Shown: positions 1 through 9,114, numbered from the stretch's first letter. The stretch is 44,251 nucleotides of DNA from Rubripirellula sp. (GCA_028823035.1 JAPKCI010000029.1:1-44251), one strand, 5' to 3'. Numbers and translations are program-made. The notes: generated from the letters alone by a model not told the origin.

Positions 1-68
1 CTGAACACTGCACCTGAACACTGCACCTGAACACTGCACCTGAACACTGCACCTGAACACTGCACCTG
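1..68. repeat. 13-bp tandem repeat array, window-edge
   Basis: Five perfect head-to-tail copies of the 13-mer ctgaacactgcac occupy 1-65, followed by the first three bases of a sixth copy. The array begins at base 1, so it probably continues to the left of the window. There are no unique spacers, which excludes a CRISPR array. A weak hairpin with a T tract follows directly at 71-91. The unit shares its CCTG and AACAC parts with the 14-mer array at 41928-41987. Confidence 0.95.
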
Positions 69-70
69 CC

Positions 71-91
71 GGAAAGGTTGGGGCCTTTTTT
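71..91 (+). terminator. possible weak rho-independent terminator
   Basis: AAAGG (73-77) can pair with CCTTT (84-88) around a TTGGGG loop, and the T tract runs on to 91. The stem is only 5 bp plus possible G-T pairs, so this is a weak call. It could end a gene lying left of the window. Confidence 0.3.
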
Positions 92-397
92 CCTCCATCC
101 CGCAATCGCTCGACGGACAGCGCAACAATCAATCTGCAGGGCCCGAATGGACATTCACATGATACGCGGCCTTAGCATGGACCACTCGTGACAACTTTGT
201 TGGGACAGGAGTATTCCAATCTCCGAAGGAATACGGTTTTCCTCGCTGATTTGCATAATCGTGAATGAGTTTTCCTGACTTGGACAGCTTTCGATTCGCA
301 ATCGAACTGCAACGCAATTAATAACTGTTAAGATTGCGGCGGCAGAAAGAAGACCGTACAAGTTCCAACCGCCACTGCCAATCCACCGAGGTTCCGC
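92..397. other. intergenic region upstream of the antiporter gene
   Basis: About 300 bases without a convincing gene. The short ORFs here have no recognisable product. There is a 7-bp inverted repeat, TTCGATT (290-296) and AATCGAA (300-306), followed by an AT-rich stretch around 316-333. This is a reasonable place for the promoter of the gene starting at 398, but no clear -35/-10 pair was found. A GAGG ribosome-binding motif lies just before the ATG at 398. Confidence 0.4.
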
Positions 398-1846
398 ATG
401 GATGATCCCAATTTCTTGTCGCTCGTTCCCGCGCTAGTGGCAATCGGCATGGCCTTCCTTACCAAGCAAGTTTTGGTGTCGCTTTTTTTGGGCGTCGTTT
501 CAGCAGGGCTCGTCCAGTGGTACCAGACCGGTGACATTGCCGAAGCCAATTTCGTCTCCAACTTTTTCCTGCCGGCGTTGGGGAACGAGAGCTACGCGCA
601 AATTCTTCTCATCTACCTTTGGTGTCTGGGGGGGCTGATGGGCATCTGGGAGAAGACGGGTGGAGCCCTCCATTTCGCCAATGTGATCGGTGGAAAAATC
701 GCAAAGGGGCCGCGTTCATCGATGCTACTTGGATGGTTGCTCGGTTGCATTTTCCATCAAGGCGGAACGGTCAGTACGGTCTTGGCAGGAACGGCAGTCA
801 AACCCGTCACCGACAAGCATCGCGTATCGCACGAGGAACTCGCGTATGTGGTGGACTCCACCGCCTCACCCGTAGCAACGATCCTGCCCTTTAATGCGTG
901 GCCTGCTTTCGTCGCCGCTTTGGTAGTGGGAACCGTTCCAAGCTGTTTCCCCGATGAAATAGCCGGCGTCGCGTTCTTTTTCTCCAGCATACGATACAAC
1001 TTTTACGGATTCATTGCCGTCGGCATGACTCTTTTGACCGCACTGCAAGTCTGGCCCATCATGGGTCGAAAAATGTCGGCAGCCCGCCAGCGTGCCAGAT
1101 CCACCGGAAAACTGGATGCTGATAACGCATCCCCGATGTTGAAAATCCAAGGCGATGATTTTGACCCAACTTCTACCCAAGCGGCCGGTTACGCTCCCAG
1201 TTTGGCTGACTTTTTTGTGCCGATTGGTGTACTACTCGGGCTTGCGATCATACCCTCTGTCGGGTGGGGCATTAGCTTCATCAATGAAGCATTCATGGCG
1301 TGTGTGCTTTCGGCAATGCTGCTTGCCTGGTGTCGTGGCATGCGACTCAGCGAAATCATGGACGGGTTTCTCAACGGTTGCAAAACGATGACGATCGGAG
1401 CCATTATTCTCGGACTTGCTGTGACCATTGCCTTTGTTTCCAAGGAACTACACACAGCCGATTACATGGTGACACTGGTGGGTGACAACATCCCCCGCAT
1501 CGCTCTGCCGGGGTTACTCACAATATTGTGCATGTTGATTGCCTTTGCTTGCGGCACGAGTTGGGGCACCTATGCGGTTGTGTTTCCGATCGCAATGCCG
1601 TTGGCATGGTCAATTCACGCCGATCCGGCCTATGTGTCCATTTGCTTCGGAGCCGTGTTGGGAGGAGCCGTGTTTGGGGACCAGTGTTCTCCCATTTCCG
1701 ACACCACCATCCTGTCGTCCATGTTTACTGGTTGTGATTTGATGGACCATGTCAGCACGCAATTACCACTGGCTCTGATGGCCGCTGTGCTGGGAATTGC
1801 CTGCAGCACGATCGCCGTTCTGCTCGTCGTCGGAGCAGGCATTTGA
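398..1846 (+). CDS. nhaC: Na+/H+ antiporter, NhaC family
   Basis: A 482-residue, strongly hydrophobic inner-membrane protein with about 11-13 predicted membrane segments, the usual NhaC size. The N-terminus runs straight into a membrane helix. The diagnostic motif is GDQCSPISDTTIL near residue 425, followed by HVSTQLPLAL; this is typical of NhaC-superfamily sodium/proton antiporters. A second conserved part is STASPVATILPFNAW near residue 150. The expected role is export of Na+ in exchange for H+ for pH and salt balance, in keeping with a marine host. The ATG at 398 has GAGG a few bases upstream. The next gene (rtcB) starts about 60 bases later on the same strand. Substrate specificity cannot be read from sequence; some members exchange organic acids, for example malate/lactate. 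Confidence 0.85.
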   Translation: MDDPNFLSLVPALVAIGMAFLTKQVLVSLFLGVVSAGLVQWYQTGDIAEANFVSNFFLPALGNESYAQILLIYLWCLGGLMGIWEKTGGALHFANVIGGKIAKGPRSSMLLGWLLGCIFHQGGTVSTVLAGTAVKPVTDKHRVSHEELAYVVDSTASPVATILPFNAWPAFVAALVVGTVPSCFPDEIAGVAFFFSSIRYNFYGFIAVGMTLLTALQVWPIMGRKMSAARQRARSTGKLDADNASPMLKIQGDDFDPTSTQAAGYAPSLADFFVPIGVLLGLAIIPSVGWGISFINEAFMACVLSAMLLAWCRGMRLSEIMDGFLNGCKTMTIGAIILGLAVTIAFVSKELHTADYMVTLVGDNIPRIALPGLLTILCMLIAFACGTSWGTYAVVFPIAMPLAWSIHADPAYVSICFGAVLGGAVFGDQCSPISDTTILSSMFTGCDLMDHVSTQLPLALMAAVLGIACSTIAVLLVVGAGI

Positions 1847-1906
1847 TTTCTCCCTGAACCTGAACAGCCGCCGGTGGCTCCTGACTGTGAAATTGCCATT
1901 CCGGCA

Positions 1907-3421
1907 ATGGCAGCCAAAACCCCTTCGCGAAACTTATCAGTGAACCAGATCATTCCCACGGGTGATGCAACCGCAATCCTGCCTGCGGGAGATCACCATT
2001 CACCCGTCAAAGTGTTTGGCAACGAAGTCATACGCAACTCATTTGATGATCTGTGCTTGCAACAGGCCATCAACTGCCGACAAGCACCCGGCGTGTCAGA
2101 GGTGATCCTCAACCCCGATGCTCACTGCGGATATGGTGCACCCATTGGCTGCGTGCTGGCATCGCCTAGTCACATTTACCCAGGTCCCGTAGGTTTCGAT
2201 ATCAAGTGTTCGATGAGCCTGTTGCAGACCAATCTTTCGGAAGATGCAGTCAGCGATAAACGCACGCGCAGGGAATTGATTCAGGCCATCAGTCGTCGCA
2301 TTCCAACCGGGGTAGGGAAGGGTGCCCGTCATGTGCCCCATGGGCGACCTGTTACCAAACAGATGGGCGACAGTGTCATGACGTGCGGAGCAACCCAACG
2401 TGTGCTCGAGGAAATCGGTGTGCCAGTTCACTGGGCCCGGCGATGCGAAGACGCCTTTCATACTGGCCACGATGACTCCATGGACTCACTGAGATGTCGT
2501 TTGGAAGAACTTCAGCGGAACAATTGCTTTCCAAATTACACCACCAAGATTCAACAACTTGGATCCTATGGCGGTGGAAATCACTTCGGTGAATGTGAGA
2601 TCGTCGACATCAATGATGACAGTGAAACCCAGTCGATTGCCGCGACTTTCGGTCTACAGCACCGAAGAGTCGCTTTCCTTTCACATTGCGGATCTCGGGG
2701 AGTAGGCCACCGTCTGGCAGCCGGACAATTCAAAGCTCTGGAAAAACAATTCGACGAATGGGGAATTCCCTATCCCGGCGGGGACAAACAATTGGTTCAT
2801 GCCCCCCTCGGCACAAAAGAAGCAGACAACTATTTAGACGACATGGCGATGGGAGCCAATTTCGCTACGGTCAATCACTTACTGATCAATGCCCTCGTTC
2901 TGGAAGCCTTTCAGGAAGTAATTCCAGGGACCGAAGGCGAACTGGTGTATTTCATCAGCCACAACATTGCACGTCAGGAACGGGTGAATGGTGTTCCGAC
3001 CTGGGTTCATCGCAAAGGTGCGACCCGAGCATTCCCGGCCGGGCATTCGGCCCTGCAAGACACCCCGTTTAAGAACACGGGACATCCGATTTTGCTGCCC
3101 GGTAATCCACAGGCTGGCTCCAGCGTGATGGTCGGTTTACCCGGTGCCGAAGCGAGTTGCTACAGCGTCAATCACGGGGCAGGTCGCCGACTGGGACGCC
3201 GTCGTGCTATCCGCGAACTCGATCAACAGCAGATCGATGCATCATTTGATGCGGCAGACATCCTGACCAATTGTCGTCGCTATCCCAAGGATGAGGCGCC
3301 AGCTGCCTACAAAGACTTTGAGCAGGTACTTCAAAGCGTGGAATCTGCTGGACTGGCAAAACAGGTCGCCAGACTGCACGCCCGATTTGTCATCAAAGAT
3401 GCGTCCGCAGCCGATGACTGA
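1907..3421 (+). CDS. rtcB: RtcB-family RNA ligase
   Basis: A 504-residue protein of the RtcB family, which joins 2',3'-cyclic-phosphate or 3'-phosphate RNA ends to 5'-OH ends using GTP and Mn2+. The key residues are visible in order: metal-binding DIKC near residue 98, GGGNHFGE near 222, HCGSRG near 260, HNIARQE near 352, RKGATRAF shortly after, and the guanylylated histidine in NHGAGR near 423. The sequence PDAHCGYGAPIG near the start is also typical. All catalytic positions appear present. The ATG at 1907 is preferred, but a GTG at 1874 in the same frame would add 11 residues. The start lies in a small inverted repeat (ATTGCC/GGCAAT, about 1891-1909). No RtcA cyclase or archease gene is adjacent. 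The ligase may act in RNA repair or tRNA ligation; the role here is inferred. Confidence 0.92.
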   Translation: MAAKTPSRNLSVNQIIPTGDATAILPAGDHHSPVKVFGNEVIRNSFDDLCLQQAINCRQAPGVSEVILNPDAHCGYGAPIGCVLASPSHIYPGPVGFDIKCSMSLLQTNLSEDAVSDKRTRRELIQAISRRIPTGVGKGARHVPHGRPVTKQMGDSVMTCGATQRVLEEIGVPVHWARRCEDAFHTGHDDSMDSLRCRLEELQRNNCFPNYTTKIQQLGSYGGGNHFGECEIVDINDDSETQSIAATFGLQHRRVAFLSHCGSRGVGHRLAAGQFKALEKQFDEWGIPYPGGDKQLVHAPLGTKEADNYLDDMAMGANFATVNHLLINALVLEAFQEVIPGTEGELVYFISHNIARQERVNGVPTWVHRKGATRAFPAGHSALQDTPFKNTGHPILLPGNPQAGSSVMVGLPGAEASCYSVNHGAGRRLGRRRAIRELDQQQIDASFDAADILTNCRRYPKDEAPAAYKDFEQVLQSVESAGLAKQVARLHARFVIKDASAADD

Positions 3422-3580
3422 TCATCCGCTTTGAGGCTGAATCATGAAGATGGGTCCTCAACTCATACGTCCTCGTTTTTTGCAACTCCAACCCAACGAC
3501 ATGTTGCTAGAAACGAACCAAGGTCATTCCGGCTGCGGTTCCCCGGCTGCATTTCGGCGAGAGCAGCCATTCTTCACATC

Positions 3581-3622
3581 GGTACGATGTTGGTCAGGCG
3601 GGGTACGATGTTAGTCAGGCGG
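3581..3622. repeat. 21-bp direct repeat, two copies
   Basis: Two adjacent copies of a 21-mer starting ggtacgatgtt and ending caggcgg, at 3581-3601 and 3602-3622, differ at one base. They lie in the 218-base gap between the convergent ends of rtcB and the DUF1080 gene. No clear terminator is seen in this gap. Confidence 0.9.
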
Positions 3623-3639
3623 ATTGGTCATCAATCGGG

Positions 3640-4944
3640 CTAATTGGCCGCTCCGATTTGGACAATACTGAACTGCTTGATCAAGGCATCGGTACCGGGA
3701 TCATGACCTTGAATCATGAGCGTCCCCGGTTCCAAACGCAGGCCGCGTCGCGGGTTCTCATCGCTTTTGCGGTCGTCCAACCAGTCACTGACTTGAACAC
3801 CATTGACCCATGCTGCGATGGACGGACCGTTGGCAACCAGCAATGCGGTTGCCCACTGATCGATCTCGCCAGCGACCACCCGAGCGTCCTGCCGCCGGAA
3901 AATCCCACCGGTTCCACAGTCCGCTGGCGACAATGGATTACCGTCATTGGTTTCGTTGCTCAACTGGCATTCGTACCCCATCATTTCAGCGCCGGGAATG
4001 CAACGAAAAAAGATACCCGAGTTCATCTCCGCCAGTGGCAATTTGTATTCCGCAAGTAGCACAAAATCATCATACGACGCTTTTGACTCCAACTGCGTGC
4101 GGCCTCCCTTGACATGCATCCATCCCTCTTCGGTAGCAGTGAATTCGCCAGGCATGTCGGGGTATTTCGTCCACTGGGAGAGTTCCGCATCGAGCAATGA
4201 TTTCAAACCGAGTGGTCGCAGGCGAACGTTGCGAAACTCAATCCGACCTGAATTGTGCTGTAAACCTATCCTTCCCTTCGGAACGCCCAACTCATCGGTG
4301 TAGTCACACACGCCCTTTCCATCAACGGACACTTGCAACCGATTCCCATCCATCACCATTTTCATGGTGTGCCACTCATCGGGTGCCGAAGCGACTTCAG
4401 CGGCTTTCTTCCGCTGGACAATCCCACCGGTTGGAAACGGATTGTCAGCGGGTGCAATGTTGACTTCATAACAGTCCTCGGCCGGGCTTTCAGGACGCAG
4501 TGGTGTACGCAGAAAGACACCGCTATTGGTCGTGCTGCCCGCTTTGAATTCCAGCACCAACTCGTAGTCCTGCCACGGAACTGACGTACACAACAAACAG
4601 GCGTCACCCGCATCGGCCACGATACTGCCGTCTTCCACCCTCCAATTCGCTTGACCGGCGATTTGCCAGCCAAACAGGGTGTGTCCATCGAACAAGCGGA
4701 TCCAACCCTCCGCTACCTCCTCCTGCGGCAGTCGTGCGGCAAGAAGTTGCTCGGCAGTCACCTCAATCAACTGTGGCGTCTGCACGACGCTTTGGTCCTC
4801 TGTTTGCCCCACCGAAGCGGTGAGATCATCGACTGCCGGGGTTTCCAGGCCGACAGGGGTTACCTCCGCCTGCCGACAACCGATCGCTGCCAGCAGACCA
4901 AACATCATGACGAGAACAAAGTGATTACCAAATGGGCGTTTCAT
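3640..4944 (-). CDS. lipoprotein with two DUF1080 (3-keto-disaccharide hydrolase) domains
   Basis: A 434-residue predicted lipoprotein. The N-terminus has basic residues, a hydrophobic stretch and a lipobox ending AAIGC, so Cys23 or close to it should be lipidated and the protein exported. Two similar domains follow. The first begins near residue 79 with WIRLFDGHTLFGWQ and contains SGVFLR; the second covers roughly residues 250-432 and contains SGIFFR. This is the DUF1080 / 3-keto-disaccharide hydrolase fold, a concanavalin-like sandwich greatly expanded in planctomycetes and linked to sugar or polysaccharide breakdown. The ATG at 4944 is chosen because it creates the signal peptide and avoids overlap with the sulfotransferase stop at 4952, 7 bases upstream. 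The two genes probably form an operon. The substrate is unknown. Confidence 0.85.
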   Translation of the reverse strand: MKRPFGNHFVLVMMFGLLAAIGCRQAEVTPVGLETPAVDDLTASVGQTEDQSVVQTPQLIEVTAEQLLAARLPQEEVAEGWIRLFDGHTLFGWQIAGQANWRVEDGSIVADAGDACLLCTSVPWQDYELVLEFKAGSTTNSGVFLRTPLRPESPAEDCYEVNIAPADNPFPTGGIVQRKKAAEVASAPDEWHTMKMVMDGNRLQVSVDGKGVCDYTDELGVPKGRIGLQHNSGRIEFRNVRLRPLGLKSLLDAELSQWTKYPDMPGEFTATEEGWMHVKGGRTQLESKASYDDFVLLAEYKLPLAEMNSGIFFRCIPGAEMMGYECQLSNETNDGNPLSPADCGTGGIFRRQDARVVAGEIDQWATALLVANGPSIAAWVNGVQVSDWLDDRKSDENPRRGLRLEPGTLMIQGHDPGTDALIKQFSIVQIGAAN

Positions 4945-4951
4945 GGTTCGC

Positions 4952-6160
4952 TTACCTGTATCCGTAACTTTCAAAATATTCATGCCATGCATCCAGAATC
5001 AACGCTTCCTTTTCTGGTGGAAGCTGATGCTGATTGCGTCTGTAATTTTTGTGGTCAGACTCAGCCCAATTCTGAATCGTGGGTTCCACAGATTCAAAAT
5101 CGCTTAGCCTAAGCGTCTCGTAAATCGTTCGCAGTGTTTCTACCGGATCTCTGGTGAGATCTTCAAAGCGGACATCAATTAGCCGGATAGGGTCAATCAA
5201 CTCACGTTGCTCATGAAACGCTTTGTACATCCGCTGAAAACACTCAACCACGTATTCTTCATTCTGTTCATGATTGGGATTCTGTAACGCCTGAACTTCG
5301 TCCAGCCCGCGCCACAAGCGACAGGTCGATGGAAAAAGTTCTCGAGGATCCCGAGTCATATGAATGAACTTTGCATCGGGAAATTCACGTGCCAGCCATC
5401 CCACACGCCCGGTATGAGTGGGGCTCTTGATGACCAAAGGCCGCCCCGTCGCCACGCTCACTTTGAGCAGGAAAGATCGCAGCGAGAAAAGCCATTGCTG
5501 AACATTGCTCTCTGGTACACCTTTGAAATCGAGATATTCCAGATCGACCGGCGGTTCGTTGGGAAACGCGATCCGACGATACGGAGACGGCTGGCCAAGA
5601 TTCATCAAGGCAAACTCATCCTCCTGCGGCCGATCCCAGCCCGCCGCCATATTGTCCATCGGTCGCTTACCCGGTATCAGCCAACTGGCAAAACGACGAA
5701 AAAACCATTCCGAAACCAGAAAGTGACAGGGTGCAAAACACTGAAATGTTGAGGGGCTGCTCAATCTTTCGTCTCGCACCATCAGTTCGTGCAACAGAGT
5801 CGTTCCGCTCCGCCAATGGCCCACGATAAAGACGGGTGATCCATGAAATTCTGAGTCGGCCAATTTGCGTCGGAAAATAATGCTCTGAAGAACGGCCAGC
5901 AATGTGTTGAGCAGAGTCGCAAATGAAATCGCAAAAATCATTGGCAACCGCGAGGGATGGATGCGAAATCGCCCCTGCCGAAGCAAGTTCCACCAAGAGC
6001 CCGGGCGCATCCCATGCCAAAATCTCGGCGAATAAAAGGGATAGTGGTGAAAACTCGCCTTTTTAAATTCCCCAGACTTTTTCTTGGATTGATGCCTAAT
6101 TTCAGCCCGGTCCTCGGCAGGACTGGGGTGGTTTGACCCTGACAAACCTTCACCTGACAT
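4952..6160 (-). CDS. sulfotransferase family protein
   Basis: A PAPS-dependent sulfotransferase-like protein. The 5'-phosphosulfate-binding loop is visible as GHWRSGTTLLHELM at roughly residues 110-123. The 3'-phosphate-binding region appears as MTRDPRELFPSTCRLW around residue 265. Such enzymes move a sulfuryl group from PAPS to a hydroxyl or amine, often on carbohydrates. The start is uncertain: ATG 6160 has a weak GGTGGG upstream, ATG 6190 is also possible, and the open frame reaches a TTG at 6280. The first residues are low in conserved sequence and hydrophilic. The downstream DUF1080 lipoprotein begins 7 bases after the stop, suggesting shared transcription and perhaps a common theme of sulfated sugars. 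That link is inference. The acceptor is unknown. Confidence 0.82.
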   Translation of the reverse strand: MSGEGLSGSNHPSPAEDRAEIRHQSKKKSGEFKKASFHHYPFYSPRFWHGMRPGSWWNLLRQGRFRIHPSRLPMIFAISFATLLNTLLAVLQSIIFRRKLADSEFHGSPVFIVGHWRSGTTLLHELMVRDERLSSPSTFQCFAPCHFLVSEWFFRRFASWLIPGKRPMDNMAAGWDRPQEDEFALMNLGQPSPYRRIAFPNEPPVDLEYLDFKGVPESNVQQWLFSLRSFLLKVSVATGRPLVIKSPTHTGRVGWLAREFPDAKFIHMTRDPRELFPSTCRLWRGLDEVQALQNPNHEQNEEYVVECFQRMYKAFHEQRELIDPIRLIDVRFEDLTRDPVETLRTIYETLRLSDFESVEPTIQNWAESDHKNYRRNQHQLPPEKEALILDAWHEYFESYGYR

Positions 6161-6386
6161 TTTCCCACCGGATGAATCGGCGGTTTCCATAGCTGCCGCG
6201 TCGTCGTGCAAATGACCACCCGGCAGGTCTCCAGTCACACCCTCGACGTGTTTATTTTGCGGTAGAGACGACTCAGTCAAGAAATTTGCCCGTGATGAGC
6301 GAATAAGATCGGAACCAAAATGACTTCAACACTGTAGTTGACTACCGTGCGGTCGTGCAGCGGGATATCTTGCTGTTGAACGATGG

Positions 6387-6415
6387 ATCACCACAAATGG
6401 TGATTTATCACTGGC
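6387..6415. promoter_or_regulatory. inverted repeats, possible operator
   Basis: A perfect 7-bp inverted repeat, ATCACCA (6387-6393) and TGGTGAT (6398-6404), has a 4-base spacer. The second arm continues as GTGATTTATCAC, giving a third half-site in alternating orientation. It lies in the intergenic region between the divergent sulfotransferase and MazG-like genes, about 50 bases before the latter. It could bind a dimeric regulator or form a hairpin; no regulator can be named. Confidence 0.35.
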
Positions 6416-6463
6416 TAGATTATTATTGACCGACCTCCAACCACGCGAATCTTCCCAAATTCC

Positions 6464-6793
6464 ATGCTGCCATCCGCTGAATCTGCTGACGAACTCTCGA
6501 TTGCGGATCTGCAGCGACACATCCGCCAAATGTATTACGAAAAGGATGTAGCTCGCGGGACAGACGGAACTTTCATGTGGCTGATGGAAGAAATCGGCGA
6601 GCTTGCCTCAGCTCTTAGGGGAGACGATCGCGAAAATCTTGCCGAAGAATTTGCAGATGTCATTGCTTGGCTGGCAACCATCGCGAATGTTGCCGAAATC
6701 GACCTGAATGCCGCTTTACAGGCGAAGTATGGCCGCGGTTGTCCCGGATGTAGCCGCTTGGTTTGTGAATGCCCCAATTCAGAGAAGCCCTAG
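6464..6793 (+). CDS. MazG-like nucleotide pyrophosphohydrolase
   Basis: A 109-residue all-alpha NTP pyrophosphohydrolase of the MazG type. The metal-binding pattern is visible: EEIGE at residues 42-46 and EEFAD at 61-65, the EExxE and ExxD halves of the motif. The enzyme would hydrolyse a nucleoside triphosphate to monophosphate and pyrophosphate, cleaning or lowering nucleotide pools. The C-terminal tail holds four cysteines (C93, C96, C101, C103) in GCPGCSRLVCEC, probably a small zinc-binding tail; it is not part of the minimal MazG fold. The protein is a single short domain, unlike the two-domain E. coli MazG. It starts divergently from the sulfotransferase, and the next gene begins 17 bases after its stop. 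Its substrate cannot be deduced. Confidence 0.85.
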   Translation: MLPSAESADELSIADLQRHIRQMYYEKDVARGTDGTFMWLMEEIGELASALRGDDRENLAEEFADVIAWLATIANVAEIDLNAALQAKYGRGCPGCSRLVCECPNSEKP

Positions 6794-6810
6794 ACCACAC
6801 CCCAGATTGC

Positions 6811-9024
6811 ATGTCCAAATTGCGTTTTCCTGTCGGTGTGTCGTTCTGGACAGTGTGGTTGCTGTCAGCCACCTGCCTGTCGGGCATTGCCGATGAAGCC
6901 TCAACGGAAGTCCATTTCGGTATCGAAGGCCATTACCGCGTCGGGGCTTGGACAGGAATCCGCTACAGCGGTCAGCAACCCGTCGAAACGCTTGAGACCC
7001 GCGATGGAGACGGTGTCGAAGTGCGGTACGAACAGGCGGGTCCTTTGGGAACCGACCGCTGGGGATACGCCATTCCGGGCGGAGAGGCGGTTCCGTTGAG
7101 CCTGAAGAGCGGTGACGAGACAATTGCCACGTTCCGGTTTCCCATCAGCGGCTCACCGTCGCGCGGTCCCGCAATGATCCCGCCCGCCATGCACTGGATT
7201 GTGGTGCTCGGTGATCCACTGGGAGTCGACAAGATTGGGGCCAACGAGTTACTGAACCGAGATGCATTGATTGCGGTTTCACGACCATCCAAATCCGCCA
7301 GCCTGCCTGACTCAGTGCTTGGATACGACGGTGTGGACATGATGATGATTAATGCGGACGGCATTGATCTGCTTCGCTCACTATCGGTCGAACAGCGAAC
7401 AGCCATCGAACAGTGGATCACCGGTGGGGGGCATTTATTTCTGACTCTGGGTGAATCCAGTCTGGAACTTTTCGAAGCAGCGCCGTGGTTACAGTCACTG
7501 TTGAGCATTGACAAACCCAGAACAACGACGATTGATCCTTCAGCTGTGGAAACCTTCACTTCCACCCAAACTCCATTGACCAGCTTTACCGGAATTCGGT
7601 TGCCCAAAGAGGGTGGAAGAATTCTGATCATGGGCAAGACAAGCCGGCGAGTGAGCATACCGTTAGCCGCCGATTACAACATTGGATTTGGACGCATCAC
7701 TGCGATCGCTGCTGATCTTGAGAACGAAATGTTCGCTGCGTGGCCGGAACGTCTTGATTTGATGACCCAACTGACTGGCACAATCCTGATCCCACAGAAA
7801 GAAGATTCAACGGCGACGAATCGTGACACGGCGTACAACGATCTTTCAGGACAACTCCGGGCAACCCTTGATCAGTTTGACATCAAACGAAGTTTTGGTT
7901 TCTCAATGATCTCCTTGATATTAATGGCCTTGATCGCTGCAATCGGCCCTCTCGATTACCTGCTGATCAATCGGTTTCTGGGACGCCCGCTTCTGGGTTG
8001 GCTCAGTTTTCCAGTGATCACCATCGCATTATCGCTCGTGCTGGCATTCGAGGCTCGGCCTACCTCGGGCAACATAACTGGAAAATCGAGTGAACCAGCA
8101 GCCAACACCGTCCGATGCAACCGTATTGAGATTATCGACATCGATACGATGGCGGGTGTAGGCCGCGGTTTTCAGGCAAGCTGCATTTACTCCCATGATG
8201 CCGTATTGCTGAATGTAAATATCGAGCAATCGAAAACACTCAGCAACCTGACAGAATCAATTCAGCAAGCTTTGATGAGTCCATTTGGCTATCCAGGCGA
8301 GTCGTTTGGGGGAATCCAAATAGCGATCGAAGATGCTCGCATGCCGCCGTATACAATCCAGCTGCAACTGGGAACTGAGCCAAAAAACGAGATCGACAAC
8401 CAGTCCCCATCCAACACACTGACAACTTCGATTGTTGGAGTCCCCTTGGCATCACGGAGCAGCAAGTGTCTGGCGACACTTCTGCGATTCAAACCAAAAT
8501 TGGCAAATCACCCTGGCATGCAGCGACGCAGTGGTAGTGAACTGTTGCAGGGCGAGTTGATCAATCCACTTCCGGTCGACATTCTGGACGGAATGCTGGT
8601 CTATCGAAATTGGGCGTACCTGCTGCCAACCCGTTTTCCATCGGGTGGTCGGATCGCTCGTGTTAACACACTTCGTCAGAAAAATTTTCGATGGCGGTTG
8701 TCGCGGCAGACGGCGTTGGAAAGCAGCACCGAAACCGAAGAGTGGGATGCATCTTCCGCTGACTTTCCGGATCGCGTTTCCGAGATGCTGATGTTTCACA
8801 ACGCGGTCGGTGGTGCTCGGTACACGGGGTTGCAAGACGAGCCACTGTCATGCCTTGACCTGAGCCACGTACTCTCCGAAGACCGCTGTATTCTAATTGG
8901 CAGAGTTGCCAACGAACTCACCACTCTTGCAATCACCACTGAAGAGTCACCGATTATTGCCGAAGGTGAAAGTTTAACCATGATCCGTATCGTTCTACCC
9001 GTAACCAGCAGATCTGAACGCTGA
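6811..9024 (+). CDS. large membrane-anchored protein, function unknown
   Basis: A 737-residue protein that I cannot assign to a named family. It begins with a signal-peptide-like stretch ending near SGIADEA around residue 27. The exported N-terminal half contains IEQWITGGGHLFLTLGE, which resembles the glutamine-amidotransferase-like region of some planctomycete membrane proteins. Two hydrophobic segments follow at about residues 363-413 with IGPLDYLLINRFLG between them. A polar C-terminal part of about 320 residues comes after. The ATG at 6811 is chosen because it gives a clean signal peptide and avoids overlapping the MazG gene; an upstream in-frame start at 6769 would overlap it. An ABC ATPase gene follows after 90 bases on the same strand, so this protein could be a partner of that transporter. 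This is inferred from neighbourhood only. Confidence 0.75.
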   Translation: MSKLRFPVGVSFWTVWLLSATCLSGIADEASTEVHFGIEGHYRVGAWTGIRYSGQQPVETLETRDGDGVEVRYEQAGPLGTDRWGYAIPGGEAVPLSLKSGDETIATFRFPISGSPSRGPAMIPPAMHWIVVLGDPLGVDKIGANELLNRDALIAVSRPSKSASLPDSVLGYDGVDMMMINADGIDLLRSLSVEQRTAIEQWITGGGHLFLTLGESSLELFEAAPWLQSLLSIDKPRTTTIDPSAVETFTSTQTPLTSFTGIRLPKEGGRILIMGKTSRRVSIPLAADYNIGFGRITAIAADLENEMFAAWPERLDLMTQLTGTILIPQKEDSTATNRDTAYNDLSGQLRATLDQFDIKRSFGFSMISLILMALIAAIGPLDYLLINRFLGRPLLGWLSFPVITIALSLVLAFEARPTSGNITGKSSEPAANTVRCNRIEIIDIDTMAGVGRGFQASCIYSHDAVLLNVNIEQSKTLSNLTESIQQALMSPFGYPGESFGGIQIAIEDARMPPYTIQLQLGTEPKNEIDNQSPSNTLTTSIVGVPLASRSSKCLATLLRFKPKLANHPGMQRRSGSELLQGELINPLPVDILDGMLVYRNWAYLLPTRFPSGGRIARVNTLRQKNFRWRLSRQTALESSTETEEWDASSADFPDRVSEMLMFHNAVGGARYTGLQDEPLSCLDLSHVLSEDRCILIGRVANELTTLAITTEESPIIAEGESLTMIRIVLPVTSRSER

Positions 9025-9114
9025 ATGCGGAGCAATGATGGCATCGACCATTCAGAACCCCTTGCTGCCCGTGTGCTGTAACTTGATCGTTCCTCCTACC
9101 GCCTGAAATCTGAC

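Noticed and set aside
1-68. CRISPR array
   Set aside because: Units are adjacent with no spacers and are only 13 bp long.
6972-7658. 228-residue minus-strand ORF inside the large membrane protein gene
   Set aside because: It overlaps a long coherent coding frame with a signal peptide; no independent support.
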